From NCBI GenBank assembly GCA_900542055.1, contig UQMA01000007.1, forward strand, positions 1 to 55,214: DNA of 55,214 nt, read 5' to 3'. The notes under the pieces are model-generated. The model was not told the origin of the DNA and made no database searches. It saw nothing but the letters and a program-made list of their open reading frames with translations. Position numbers and translations under genes: made by a program. Of the stretch, positions 26,022-34,816 are shown piece by piece (position 1 is the first letter of the stretch; each line of letters opens with the position of its first letter). Origin of the DNA: an uncultured Azospirillum sp. (GTDB lineage: Bacteria > Pseudomonadota > Alphaproteobacteria > RF32 > CAG-239).

Positions 26022-26931
26022 TTGGGCAATAAACGTCAAAAATTTAACTAAAAAATTTGGTAATAAAACCGTGGTCAACAATATTGACCTCCAAGTACCG
26101 AAAGGAAAAATCTACGGTTTTTTGGGACCAAACGGCAGCGGAAAAACAACCACTATACGTATGTTGTGCGGATTGCTCACACCGGACGGGGGCGAAGGAA
26201 CCTGTTTGGGATTTGATATTCTTAAACAAAGTAAAATCATAAGAAAAAAAGTCGGTTATATGACTCAAAAATTCAGTTTTTGGGAAGATTTGACTATTCG
26301 CGAAAACTTAGAGTTTACAGCCCAAATTTATGGTTTGGATAATATAAAAGAACGAACAAATCAAACTTTAGAAAAATTAGGTTTAACCAATCGTGCCGAA
26401 CAACTCGCCGGCACTCTTTCCGGCGGCTGGAAACAAAGATTGGCCTTAGCCGCCTGTATATTGCATGAGCCTGAAATTTTATTATTAGACGAACCAACGG
26501 CAGGTGTTGACCCAAAAGCCAGACGCGAATTTTGGGATGAACTCAATCGGCTTTCCGACAGTGGAATAACTATTTTGGTTAGCACTCATTATATGGATGA
26601 GGCAGAAAGATGTCATAAAATTATATATATTGCTTATGGAAACATTATGGCTCAAGGCTCCGTAGATTTTGTAATTAAAAACGCAGCATTACACACTTTA
26701 GAGCTTGAAGGAAAAAACTTAAACGAGTTGCAACAGCAGCTAAGCAATATTCCGAATATTATTACTATGGCTTTATTCGGAGAAAAACTGCACATTTGCG
26801 GAACCGACGGCAATTATCTTCAAAAACAACTTGAACCTATACTTAAAAAATATAAAATCTCCTGTCGAGAAACTGAAACTTCATTAGAAGATGCATTCAT
26901 TTATTATCTGAAGCAATCTGGAGAAAATTGA
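26014..26931 (+). CDS. ABC exporter ATP-binding protein
   Basis: A 305-residue ATPase. Walker A is GPNGSGKTTT, the Q-loop is MTQKFSFWEDL, the signature is LSGGWKQRLALA, Walker B is ILLLDEPTAGVDP and the H-loop is VSTHYMD. A C-terminal extension after about residue 215 is typical of DrrA/YbhF-type exporters. ATG at 26014 overlaps the adaptor stop by 8 bp. It energises the permease encoded next. Confidence 0.95.
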   Translation: MNDWAINVKNLTKKFGNKTVVNNIDLQVPKGKIYGFLGPNGSGKTTTIRMLCGLLTPDGGEGTCLGFDILKQSKIIRKKVGYMTQKFSFWEDLTIRENLEFTAQIYGLDNIKERTNQTLEKLGLTNRAEQLAGTLSGGWKQRLALAACILHEPEILLLDEPTAGVDPKARREFWDELNRLSDSGITILVSTHYMDEAERCHKIIYIAYGNIMAQGSVDFVIKNAALHTLELEGKNLNELQQQLSNIPNIITMALFGEKLHICGTDGNYLQKQLEPILKKYKISCRETETSLEDAFIYYLKQSGEN

Positions 26932-26932
26932 G

Positions 26933-28066
26933 ATGTTTGATTTGTCATTACAACGCATAAAAGCTCTTATAAAAAAAGAATTCATCCAGCTCAAAAGGGA
27001 TAAAATCACCCTTAAAATGATTATTTTATTGCCGATTTTTCAGCTGATTTTGTTTGGATATGCCATAAACACCGATCCCAAACATCTTCCCGCCGCCATA
27101 ATTTCACGAGATAACACTTTTTTAACCAGAAGTATTGTTACGGCTTTAGAAAATTCAGATTATTTTCGAATCACACGCAAAATTTCTTCTGATAAAGAAG
27201 GCAACGAACTTTTGCGTCAAGGTAAAACCTTGTTTGTAATTACCATCCCCGATAATTTCACACGTGATGTTATCAAAAAAAGAAAGCCTAACATTCTATT
27301 GCAGGCTGACGCTTCCGATCCCACTTCTGTTTCTGGAGCAATCAGCAGCTTGAACAAAATAATAGACAACGTTGTCGAAAAAGAATTTACCGGCGCTTTA
27401 CGTAATTTGAAAAACACATCTTCCGCTTTTTCAATTATTACTCACAAATCATACAATCCCGAAGGTTTTACCCACTACAACATTGTTCCGGGGCTTATCG
27501 GCATGGTTTTGATTTTTACCGGCGTAATGATGACAGCGCTTGCTCTTACCAGAGAAAAAGAACGCGGAACAATGGAAAATCTGCTTTCAATGCCGGTTCA
27601 ACCGCTTGAAGTAATGATTGGAAAAATAACTCCGTTTGTATTTATCGGTTTGTTTCAGGCTTTCATAATCCTGTTGATTGCCCGCCTGTTATTCAATATT
27701 CCCGTTCTGGGCAATTTAGGACTGTTGCTGTTCTGTTCTTTCATTTTTATTATTTGCAACCTGTCGCTAGGGTTTCTTATTTCGACAGCGGCAAAAAATC
27801 AAACTCAGGCTTTGCAAATGTCTGTTTTTGTTTTATTACCCTCTTTAATGTTAACTGGATTTATGTTTCCGTTCCAAGGAATGCCGTTATGGGCGCAAAC
27901 TATCGGAAAATGTATTCCTCTAACTTATTTTCTGCGCATCACACGTGGAATTACACTTAAAGGTGCTGATTTTATTGATATTCTTCCGCATTTATGGCCG
28001 CTGCTTATTTTAATGACGGCAATAACTGCTTTGACCATGAAAGCTTATAAAAGCACATTGGATTAA
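26933..28066 (+). CDS. ABC-2 type exporter permease
   Basis: A 377-residue inner-membrane protein. One N-terminal helix (LPIFQLILFGYAI) is followed by a large periplasmic loop and five C-terminal helices, with the ABC-2 signature EKERGTMENLLSMPVQPLEVMIGK. It starts 1 bp after the ATPase with GGAGAAAATTGAG upstream. The Ybh system has two permeases; only one is present here, so it probably homodimerises. The operon likely exports a drug-like or lipid-like compound. Confidence 0.93.
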   Translation: MFDLSLQRIKALIKKEFIQLKRDKITLKMIILLPIFQLILFGYAINTDPKHLPAAIISRDNTFLTRSIVTALENSDYFRITRKISSDKEGNELLRQGKTLFVITIPDNFTRDVIKKRKPNILLQADASDPTSVSGAISSLNKIIDNVVEKEFTGALRNLKNTSSAFSIITHKSYNPEGFTHYNIVPGLIGMVLIFTGVMMTALALTREKERGTMENLLSMPVQPLEVMIGKITPFVFIGLFQAFIILLIARLLFNIPVLGNLGLLLFCSFIFIICNLSLGFLISTAAKNQTQALQMSVFVLLPSLMLTGFMFPFQGMPLWAQTIGKCIPLTYFLRITRGITLKGADFIDILPHLWPLLILMTAITALTMKAYKSTLD

Positions 28067-28068
28067 TG

Positions 28069-28422
28069 CTATTTTTTGTGCGCTTTAGCCTTGTCCCATG
28101 TAGACAACCCTATAAGTTTCCAATCCAGAGGAATATTTTCGACTTGTTTAAGATGGGCAAAATAGCTGTCTTTTATATTATCAAGTAATGTTTCTACAAT
28201 TATAACTTCTTTGGAACTATGCAATTTTTTACGAACATCGGGATGAATATAGTCCAAAATTATTTTCTGATCTCTATTCCGTAAAAATATGGCGTGATCT
28301 TTTCCATCATAAATAATTTGCGGAGAAGAAGGCGTATCGGCTTTAGCGGAAATAAAAATATACAACTCTCCGCCATTGCCTTCCGCTACCATAAATTTTT
28401 TTTCAGTCACATAGTCGCTCAT
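28069..28422 (-). CDS. Conserved-looking cytoplasmic protein downstream of sodB, unknown
   Basis: A 117-residue protein from ATG 28422, chosen because GAAGGA lies 7 nt upstream and a longer frame overlaps the sodB stop. Predicted alpha/beta content with a conserved-looking ending DWKLIGLSTWDKAKAHKK. No signal or membrane segment. It lies 87 bp downstream of sodB on the same strand and may share its transcript, hinting at a stress role. Family not recognised. Confidence 0.7.
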   Translation of the reverse strand: MSDYVTEKKFMVAEGNGGELYIFISAKADTPSSPQIIYDGKDHAIFLRNRDQKIILDYIHPDVRKKLHSSKEVIIVETLLDNIKDSYFAHLKQVENIPLDWKLIGLSTWDKAKAHKK

Positions 28423-28509
28423 ATAAAAGTCCTTCGGTTTTTCATAAAAGAAAAACCATCGCCTGTCCAATATTTTTATATTAGCTTTTTGCCCAAAAAC
28501 TGTCAACAA

Positions 28510-29079
28510 TTACCAATTGACCAAATGTTCCAAAAAAGCGGAAACAAAATCCGCACGGCGGTTTTGATAATCCAAGTAATAAGCATGCTCCCAAACATCG
28601 AGAACGAACAAAGGCTTAAATCCACGGACAATCGGTGTATCGGCATTTGATGTCTTGATAATCTTCAGCACTCCGTCTTTTTCCGCCAGCCAGACCCATC
28701 CGCTGCCAAATAAACCTGTTGCAGCAGCTTTGAACTCTTCTTTAAACTTTTCAACAGAGCCAAAATCTCTGTTTAACTGTAGTTTAAGAGCGTCTTGAGG
28801 CTCACCTCCGCCATTCGGACGCATCGAATGCCAGAAAAAAGCATGATTCCAAGCCTGTGCCGCATTATTAAAAATCGCCTGTAAATCACTTTTTTCTGCT
28901 GTTGCGCAAATTATATCTTTCAACTTCATATTTGCAAAATCTGTACCCAGAATCAATTTATTCAGATTTTCAATATAAGTTTTATAATGTTTACCATAAT
29001 GATATGCCATTGTTTCGGCGGAAATATAAGGTTCTAAGGCATTCTGTTCATAGTTTGTTTTTTCCATTTCAAACGGCAT
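28510..29079 (-). CDS. sodB: Iron/manganese superoxide dismutase
   Basis: A 189-residue dismutase. Metal ligands are His27 (AYHYGKHY), the His in AAQAWNHAFFW, and Asp/His in VLDVWEHAYYLDYQ. The GLFGSGWVWL segment is usual. The short N-terminus and motif set favour the Fe-type cytoplasmic enzyme. It is divergent from ctrA; the 155 bp between them contain a large inverted repeat. Confidence 0.95.
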   Translation of the reverse strand: MPFEMEKTNYEQNALEPYISAETMAYHYGKHYKTYIENLNKLILGTDFANMKLKDIICATAEKSDLQAIFNNAAQAWNHAFFWHSMRPNGGGEPQDALKLQLNRDFGSVEKFKEEFKAAATGLFGSGWVWLAEKDGVLKIIKTSNADTPIVRGFKPLFVLDVWEHAYYLDYQNRRADFVSAFLEHLVNW

Positions 29080-29142
29080 TTTCTCCTCCTCGATTATTGT
29101 TATTTTATTTTTATATAACCATTGAATAAAAAAAAGTTGTTA

Positions 29143-29180
29143 ATAATTGTTAACTTTCACTAAAAAAAGTTAACAATTAT
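29143..29180. promoter_or_regulatory. 15-bp inverted repeat in the sodB-ctrA intergenic region
   Basis: Left arm ATAATTGTTAACTTT (29143-29157), right arm AAAGTTAACAATTAT (29166-29180), 8-nt loop. Each arm carries GTTAAC, the core of CtrA half sites (TTAA-N7-TTAAC). A TATATTATAT -10-like sequence lies at 29191. It is likely an operator rather than a terminator because it sits between divergent genes. Confidence 0.6.
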
Positions 29181-29234
29181 AAAAATTGTTTATATTATAT
29201 GGGCAGTGAATTATATTTCTCAAGGAGAATTGCT

Positions 29235-29921
29235 ATGCGTGTTTTATTGGTTGAAGATGACTACGCGGTGTCACAGAGTATTGAAACCATGCTGAAGAAA
29301 GAAGGCATGATTATCGACACCACCGATTTGGGCGAAGATGGTTTGGAAATCGGCAAACTCTATGACTATGACATTATTATCCTTGATTTAATGCTTCCCG
29401 ATATCAACGGATATGAAGTTCTTAAACGTTTGCGCTCAGCAAAAATTGAAACTCCCGTACTGATTCTTTCCGGTTTGACCGAACCAGATAAAAAAGTGAA
29501 AGGTTTGGGATACGGCGCTGACGATTATCTGACCAAACCTTTTGACCGAGCCGAATTGTTAGCACGCATACAAGCTGTTGTCCGTCGCTCCAAAGGACAT
29601 GCAAATTCTATTATCCGCACCGGAGATGTTGAAGTAAATCTTGATACTCAAACCGTAAGCGTAAATGGTGAAACATTGCACCTTACCGGCAAAGAATACG
29701 GCATTATGGAGCTGCTGTCTTTAAGAAAAGGCTCGACATTAAACAAAGATCAATTTTTGAACCACCTTTACGGCGGCATTGATGAACCAGAATTAAAAAT
29801 TATTGATGTGTTTATCTGCAAATTACGTAAAAAGCTCGAAAAAGCTTCCGGTGGTAAAAATTATATCGAAACTGTTTGGGGACGAGGTTACGTTCTTCGT
29901 GATCCAGATGAAAAAATATAA
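29235..29921 (+). CDS. ctrA: Cell-cycle response regulator CtrA
   Basis: A 228-residue OmpR-type regulator. The receiver has the acidic pair EDD (7-9), phosphoacceptor Asp51 (DIIILDLMLPD), Thr/Ser and Lys positions (LILSG, TKPFDRAELLARI), and a winged-helix domain with the highly CtrA-specific HLTGKEYGIMELLSLRKG and NHLYGGIDEPELKIIDVFIC. The start at 29235 has AAGGAG 7 nt upstream. It is phosphorylated via ChpT, found in this window at 15.2 kb. Likely autoregulated through the upstream repeat. Confidence 0.97.
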   Translation: MRVLLVEDDYAVSQSIETMLKKEGMIIDTTDLGEDGLEIGKLYDYDIIILDLMLPDINGYEVLKRLRSAKIETPVLILSGLTEPDKKVKGLGYGADDYLTKPFDRAELLARIQAVVRRSKGHANSIIRTGDVEVNLDTQTVSVNGETLHLTGKEYGIMELLSLRKGSTLNKDQFLNHLYGGIDEPELKIIDVFICKLRKKLEKASGGKNYIETVWGRGYVLRDPDEKI

Positions 29922-29959
29922 AAAATAAAGGCGATCTGAAAAGGTTGCCTTTATTTTTT
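29922..29959. terminator. Bidirectional terminator ctrA / algH
   Basis: AAAATAAAGGC / GCCTTTATTTTTT stem between convergent genes. Confidence 0.8.
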
Positions 29960-29981
29960 ACCAAACCAATTATATTGCTGC

Positions 29982-30542
29982 TTATGCTCGCCCCGTCCGC
30001 AAACATATATCATTTACATTAAAGTCAAATTCATCAATAGCTCGCTGCCATTTATATTCATCAGGCGTTTTAAAAAGCAATTCGTGTGTAGCTTCAGCAA
30101 CCAGCCAATCATTATTTATGATTTCTGTTTCCAACTGCTTTGGGCTCCAGCTGCTGTATCCGAGAGCAACAAGATTATAAAACGGCCCTGCCCCGAAAGC
30201 TATATCATTCAACACTGCCAATGATGACGAAACCGAAATTTTATCATCAACGGCAATCGTTCCCTCGCAATGATAATCATTGCTGTGCAAAACAAAACCT
30301 CTGATTTGTTCTAAAGGTCCTCCTTTATGTAAAATAATCGGAGCAACCGGCGCAACATTTCCTATATTAAACTGACTGACCAAATCCGAAAAATAAAATT
30401 CTCGAATTTGTTTATTAATCACAAATCCCATAGCGCCTTCCTGATTGTGGGCACATAAATAAACAACGCTATGCTCGAATCGTTCATCCGTCATATTGGG
30501 CATTGCTACAAGGCATTTTCCGATAAGGTAATCGTTATTCAT
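29982..30542 (-). CDS. AlgH/YqgE family protein
   Basis: A 186-residue member of UPF0301. Signatures are YLIGKCLVAMPNMTDERFEH at the start, GAMGFVINK, GGPLEQIRGFVLHS and a C-terminal VALGYSSWSPKQLE. The molecular role is unresolved; AlgH is a regulator of alginate in Pseudomonas. Full length, with a single-gene transcript probably ending at the bidirectional terminator before ctrA. Good confidence in the family, none in the function. Confidence 0.92.
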   Translation of the reverse strand: MNNDYLIGKCLVAMPNMTDERFEHSVVYLCAHNQEGAMGFVINKQIREFYFSDLVSQFNIGNVAPVAPIILHKGGPLEQIRGFVLHSNDYHCEGTIAVDDKISVSSSLAVLNDIAFGAGPFYNLVALGYSSWSPKQLETEIINNDWLVAEATHELLFKTPDEYKWQRAIDEFDFNVNDICLRTGRA

Positions 30543-30623
30543 CTTTTGCGCTATACTATTTGTTAAACACTGATATATATAATAACATATTATCCGAGTT
30601 TTTAAACCTTTTTGAAATGCGCC

Positions 30624-33314
30624 ATGAAAAAATTTTTGCTACACATTTTGCTTATTTTGCTTTTAACCGGCGTTAATGCCCACGCACAAGAAGAAAATGC
30701 TGCTATACGAACCAAGCCATACTCAGCGGCCGAAAATTTCGACATGGCGAAACTTATTCAAAAAACTATTGAAACCGCAAAGTTTTTTGATGAAAAGTAC
30801 CCTCCGGAAAAAATAAATGAGGAAATGCTGGACGATATTAAAGCGGCTTTTCCGGAAATAAGCACCCAACAAGCTTATGATATGCAGCAAAACATCCGTG
30901 ACGGATTAGGCGTTTATCGCTATTTCAAAAAAATTTATGAAAAATATAAAGAAAAATTGCTTACCCCTGAAGAACCGCCCATTGTAGTTGACGATGACCA
31001 ATACGCCGTTTCAAGCACAAAACCGGATTATATCGACAGCGGCGATAATGTAGTTGTGGTAACAGACATCAAAACAATTGTGCCTTACAGCCAAAATCCG
31101 CGCGATAGAAAAGCCATAGAAGCCAAAACAATACGCGATGCCCAAAAAGCTTCAAACAAAAAAGGCGATTTTGATGATTTAATTTATATTATGTCGCGTA
31201 TGGAACTAAAAAAGCTCCCTTTTTATGACATATTATATCCAAGTCCTTTAACCGGTTTGAAAGGAATTGGAGCATGGATAAAAAATGATGAGGTCAAAGC
31301 GCGGATTATCACAGAACAAACCGGAGTTAAAGATGCAAAATCAGTAAGCGGTCTTGTTCACATTCGTATTCCAAACAACAAATTTGTTATTGCCAATAAC
31401 GGTAAATATCACAAACCGCAAATAAGTTTCTCACATTCTGAAAATTTAAAAAACAGCAGCTTTACATTGCCTGTTCCTATGCGTTTACTCCTTTCCAACG
31501 GTGAAGATTTTACAATTTACTTTACGGAAATTGCCATTCCAGTAACTTTTGAAGTAGAAGACACTAAAAATCCATTAATTGTTAAAGCCGACATAGCTTT
31601 GGATGTTTGTAATGAAGATTTACAGTGTTCAACCATTTCTTTGACACCAGAGCTAACATTAAACTCGGAATATACACGTAGCAGCTCAGTTGCTACTTTT
31701 ATTTATCAACAACATTTACGAACCCCAAAAAACAAATCTGACGTATTTAATATTGATAAATTTCAAATAAGACATCTCCCGCAAACAGGCTCTTTTTTGC
31801 AAGCCGATATAACTTCTAAAGGAAAAATATCCGCTTTTTCTGTTTTTATTGACAATGATGATAATATTGCTTTTGAAGCGCCGCGCATTTTAATTGACGG
31901 CAAAAAAATAACCGTACGTTTTCTGCCGGTTGATGCAAATACAAAACTTGAAAATCATAATTTTGAAATAACGGCAAATCTCAATCACGAATATCTTTTG
32001 CGGCAACAATATCAACCTGAATTAGATACAACTAGCGATGAACAAAATTTCGGCTTATCATGGAAACTTATAGGTCTTGCTTTTATCGGCGGACTGCTCT
32101 TAAATTTAATGCCCTGCGTTTTACCTGTATTATCGCTGAAACTTTTGTCTTTAACCAAGTTTGGGGCAAGACAAAATGATAATGTACACCGAAACTTCCG
32201 CAATACTTTATTGGGAATATTTTTCGGTATGTTCGGACTTGCCACATTTTTAGCTTTATTAAAATGGCTTGGACATAGTATCGGCTGGGGAATGCAATTT
32301 CAAAATCCATACTTTGTTATCAGTATGATTTTTGCAATTTTATTGTTTATTTTAGCTGTTTATGAAACAGTTTCTTTTAAAATTCCTGATTGGATGCAAA
32401 AATCATTAAATAACAATTCCGATGATTTTACTCATTTATTAACCGGTTTTTTGGTTGTTTTAATGTCCACCCCCTGCACGGCTCCTTACCTTGGCACTGC
32501 CGTTGGTTTTGCACTTTCCGGCAGTATAGCCGACATATATATGATACTTGGAGCTGTCGGTTTGGGATTGGCGCTTCCGTATATGCTGATTTATATTTTT
32601 CCGGCACTTATTATTTTGATTCCGACCCCAGGTCCTTGGATGCAAAAATTAAATAAATTAATGTCTTTAATGTTGCTTATAACGCTTATCTGGCTTTTTT
32701 CAATATTGGCCGCCCAAACAAACAACTACTTTATAATCCGGCTTGTTTTTTATGTTTTATCAGCAGCAATCTTGCTTTGGCTGAACAATATTAACCGTGA
32801 AATGGATTATGAAAATCTGTCGATTAAAAAACAGCAAAAAATCAAAAATAAATTTAGTTTTATTTTACTGAGCGTCACAGCGATAATTTTTACAATCTCT
32901 CTTATTGACGGCGGATTTGCCTATAATAAACACCGTTTAGCGACAGAAAAAGAAACTTCTCAAACTATAAATATTGCAGAAATAAACAATGCCTTAAAAA
33001 ATGGACAAACAGTTATCGTCGCTGTTGGAGCTGATTGGTGCTTAACTTGCAAATATAATAATGCCACCGTATTTTCTTTGCCTTCTTTAATCGAAAAAAT
33101 GCAAAATAAAAATATTAAAATGATAAAAATAGATTGGACAAACTATAATCGTGAAGTTTTATTATTTATGGAAAAATATCACCGCAGCGGATTACCGTTC
33201 TATATACTTTTCAGTCCGTTGGCTCCGGATGGTTTTGTTCTTCCGGAAATATTAAACAATTCCGATTTGGAAAACTTGATATCAAATTTCACGCTTCGCA
33301 AGACAAATTCTTAA
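30624..33314 (+). CDS. DsbD/ScsB-like thiol:disulfide interchange membrane protein
   Basis: An 896-residue protein with a signal peptide (cleavage after NAHA, about residue 21). A long periplasmic region includes an ScsB/DsbC-like domain (Cys pair VCNEDLQCS). A CcdA-like domain of eight helices has the redox Cys in LNLMPCVLP and MSTPCTAPYLG. The C-terminal thioredoxin domain carries ADWCLTCKYN (CxxC). It moves electrons from cytoplasmic thioredoxin to periplasmic partners. The N-terminal 150 residues before the core are unusually long. The start is ATG 30624, because residues before it would begin with TTG. Confidence 0.9.
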   Translation: MKKFLLHILLILLLTGVNAHAQEENAAIRTKPYSAAENFDMAKLIQKTIETAKFFDEKYPPEKINEEMLDDIKAAFPEISTQQAYDMQQNIRDGLGVYRYFKKIYEKYKEKLLTPEEPPIVVDDDQYAVSSTKPDYIDSGDNVVVVTDIKTIVPYSQNPRDRKAIEAKTIRDAQKASNKKGDFDDLIYIMSRMELKKLPFYDILYPSPLTGLKGIGAWIKNDEVKARIITEQTGVKDAKSVSGLVHIRIPNNKFVIANNGKYHKPQISFSHSENLKNSSFTLPVPMRLLLSNGEDFTIYFTEIAIPVTFEVEDTKNPLIVKADIALDVCNEDLQCSTISLTPELTLNSEYTRSSSVATFIYQQHLRTPKNKSDVFNIDKFQIRHLPQTGSFLQADITSKGKISAFSVFIDNDDNIAFEAPRILIDGKKITVRFLPVDANTKLENHNFEITANLNHEYLLRQQYQPELDTTSDEQNFGLSWKLIGLAFIGGLLLNLMPCVLPVLSLKLLSLTKFGARQNDNVHRNFRNTLLGIFFGMFGLATFLALLKWLGHSIGWGMQFQNPYFVISMIFAILLFILAVYETVSFKIPDWMQKSLNNNSDDFTHLLTGFLVVLMSTPCTAPYLGTAVGFALSGSIADIYMILGAVGLGLALPYMLIYIFPALIILIPTPGPWMQKLNKLMSLMLLITLIWLFSILAAQTNNYFIIRLVFYVLSAAILLWLNNINREMDYENLSIKKQQKIKNKFSFILLSVTAIIFTISLIDGGFAYNKHRLATEKETSQTINIAEINNALKNGQTVIVAVGADWCLTCKYNNATVFSLPSLIEKMQNKNIKMIKIDWTNYNREVLLFMEKYHRSGLPFYILFSPLAPDGFVLPEILNNSDLENLISNFTLRKTNS

Positions 33315-33735
33315 TTGCCAGCCGCGCAAGCTCATCAACCCTTTCATTTTCAGGATGTCCGTTGTGCCCTTTTACCCATACCCAGCGAATTTCATGCTGA
33401 GGCAGCAAAGCATCAAGTATTTGCCATAAATCCATATTTTTAACTTCAGATTTTTTATTAGCTGTTTTCCAATTATTTTTTTTCCAATTCGGCAACCATT
33501 TTGTCACTCCGTCAAGCACATAACGGCTGTCTGTGTAAAGAGTTATATTACAAGGACATTTCAAAGCTTGCAAAGCGCTTATAACAGCTGTCATTTCCAT
33601 ACGATTGTTGGTTGTTTCGCGTTCTCCGCCTGAAAGTTCTTTTTCAACATTGCGGCAGCGCAAAATCGCTCCCCAGCCTCCGGCTCCCGGATTTCCCGAA
33701 CAAGCGCCGTCGGTAAAAATTTCAACTCTCTGCAT
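33289..33735 (-). CDS. rnhA: Ribonuclease HI
   Basis: A 148-residue enzyme that cuts RNA in RNA:DNA hybrids. The catalytic set is visible: Asp9 (EIFTDGACSGNPG), Glu in NNRMEMTAV, Asp in YTDSRYV and Asp in HPENERVDELA, with the WVKGHNGH loop. The start MQRVEIFTDG at 33735 fits the family and begins 1 bp after the AlbA_2 gene stop. It overlaps the 3' end of the convergent dsbD-like gene by 26 bp. Last gene of the murA operon. Confidence 0.96.
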   Translation of the reverse strand: MQRVEIFTDGACSGNPGAGGWGAILRCRNVEKELSGGERETTNNRMEMTAVISALQALKCPCNITLYTDSRYVLDGVTKWLPNWKKNNWKTANKKSEVKNMDLWQILDALLPQHEIRWVWVKGHNGHPENERVDELARLAIKNLSCEA

Positions 33736-33736
33736 T

Positions 33737-34804
33737 TTACAAATCCCCAAAAACAAAATCACCGAAAAATTCATTCAGCAACAGATTTCTGTCGGCATCT
33801 TCCCGCATTGCTTTAGCAACAAAAGACCGCAACTTGTTTTTAGGAATGTATATTCTGAAATTGCGGGGAGCAGTCCCATCCGCTCCGATAACTCCATCAA
33901 GCAAAAAATCTTCATCAATATACGGAGTTAAAATAATTTCAACCGTCGCAAAACGCACCGTACTGCGCGGCGGTACGCGCAATTCCGGACGTGTAATAAT
34001 ATTAAGCTGTCCTTCAATTCCGGCAATTGTATCCATTTGATTATAATTTAAAAACCTGACTTTATTATACTCACCGCCATCAGACGCGGTCGTACAAGAC
34101 AAATATAGCTCTCTGGCAATAACATTGCTTTCATTATGCCCGCGAATAGCAAAACCTATTTTGAGATATTTATCAGGCGGGCAATCTATACTGGACGGAT
34201 ATAAAATATCTGCTTCGCTGTTATCCAAAATTTCAAGCTTTTTATCCGTAATCATCAAATCTATTTCCGCTTGCGGCCGCCTTCCAAACATTCCTGCCAA
34301 AACAGAATAAGGAGCTGGAACATTATTGGAACCGGAACGAATATAAAAAGTGTTTCCTATTGTTGTCATCAAAGGGGCCAACTCGCTTTTGGGAATATAA
34401 GTCGCAACAAATCCGTCACCATTGGCATCGACACTGACAATATGATTACGAACCTTATTATGACTGGGAATTGTGCATCCTGAAATAGCATTTTCCAACC
34501 AACTCAAAAAACGATGCACGTTTTGAACTTTCATTTTGGCTTTAGCCACATCTCCTATTTCGACATTGCGTGAACACTCAACGCCCCAAACCACAACGCC
34601 GCCTTCAGAATTTCCAAATCCGGAAATACATTTTGCTAAATTGCGCCTGTCGTCTTTATGCAAAGAATTTCCATTTTTTCCCAGTGAATCAGCTTGCTTA
34701 AAATCCAAAAACAATTCTTCGCTTTGCAAATTGACAATAAAGTCATCTATTGCTTCTTCACCGAAATACACCAATTTTTGAAAAATATCTTCCGCACGCG
34801 ACAT
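33737..34804 (-). CDS. Schlafen AlbA_2-domain protein
   Basis: A 355-residue protein. The N-terminal AlbA_2 (formerly AAA_4) domain is clear: EELFLDFKQADS, then DRRNLAKCISGFGNSEGGVV and WGVE, then a later FYIRSGSNNVPAP. The C-terminal half is a beta-rich region of unknown role. Bacterial AlbA_2 proteins are annotated as putative nucleic-acid-binding regulators. It sits between the M16 peptidase (12 bp) and rnhA (1 bp), inside an otherwise core operon, which is unusual for a domain often found in accessory regions. Confidence 0.85.
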   Translation of the reverse strand: MSRAEDIFQKLVYFGEEAIDDFIVNLQSEELFLDFKQADSLGKNGNSLHKDDRRNLAKCISGFGNSEGGVVVWGVECSRNVEIGDVAKAKMKVQNVHRFLSWLENAISGCTIPSHNKVRNHIVSVDANGDGFVATYIPKSELAPLMTTIGNTFYIRSGSNNVPAPYSVLAGMFGRRPQAEIDLMITDKKLEILDNSEADILYPSSIDCPPDKYLKIGFAIRGHNESNVIARELYLSCTTASDGGEYNKVRFLNYNQMDTIAGIEGQLNIITRPELRVPPRSTVRFATVEIILTPYIDEDFLLDGVIGADGTAPRNFRIYIPKNKLRSFVAKAMREDADRNLLLNEFFGDFVFGDL

Positions 34805-34816
34805 CTGCTTCTCCCG

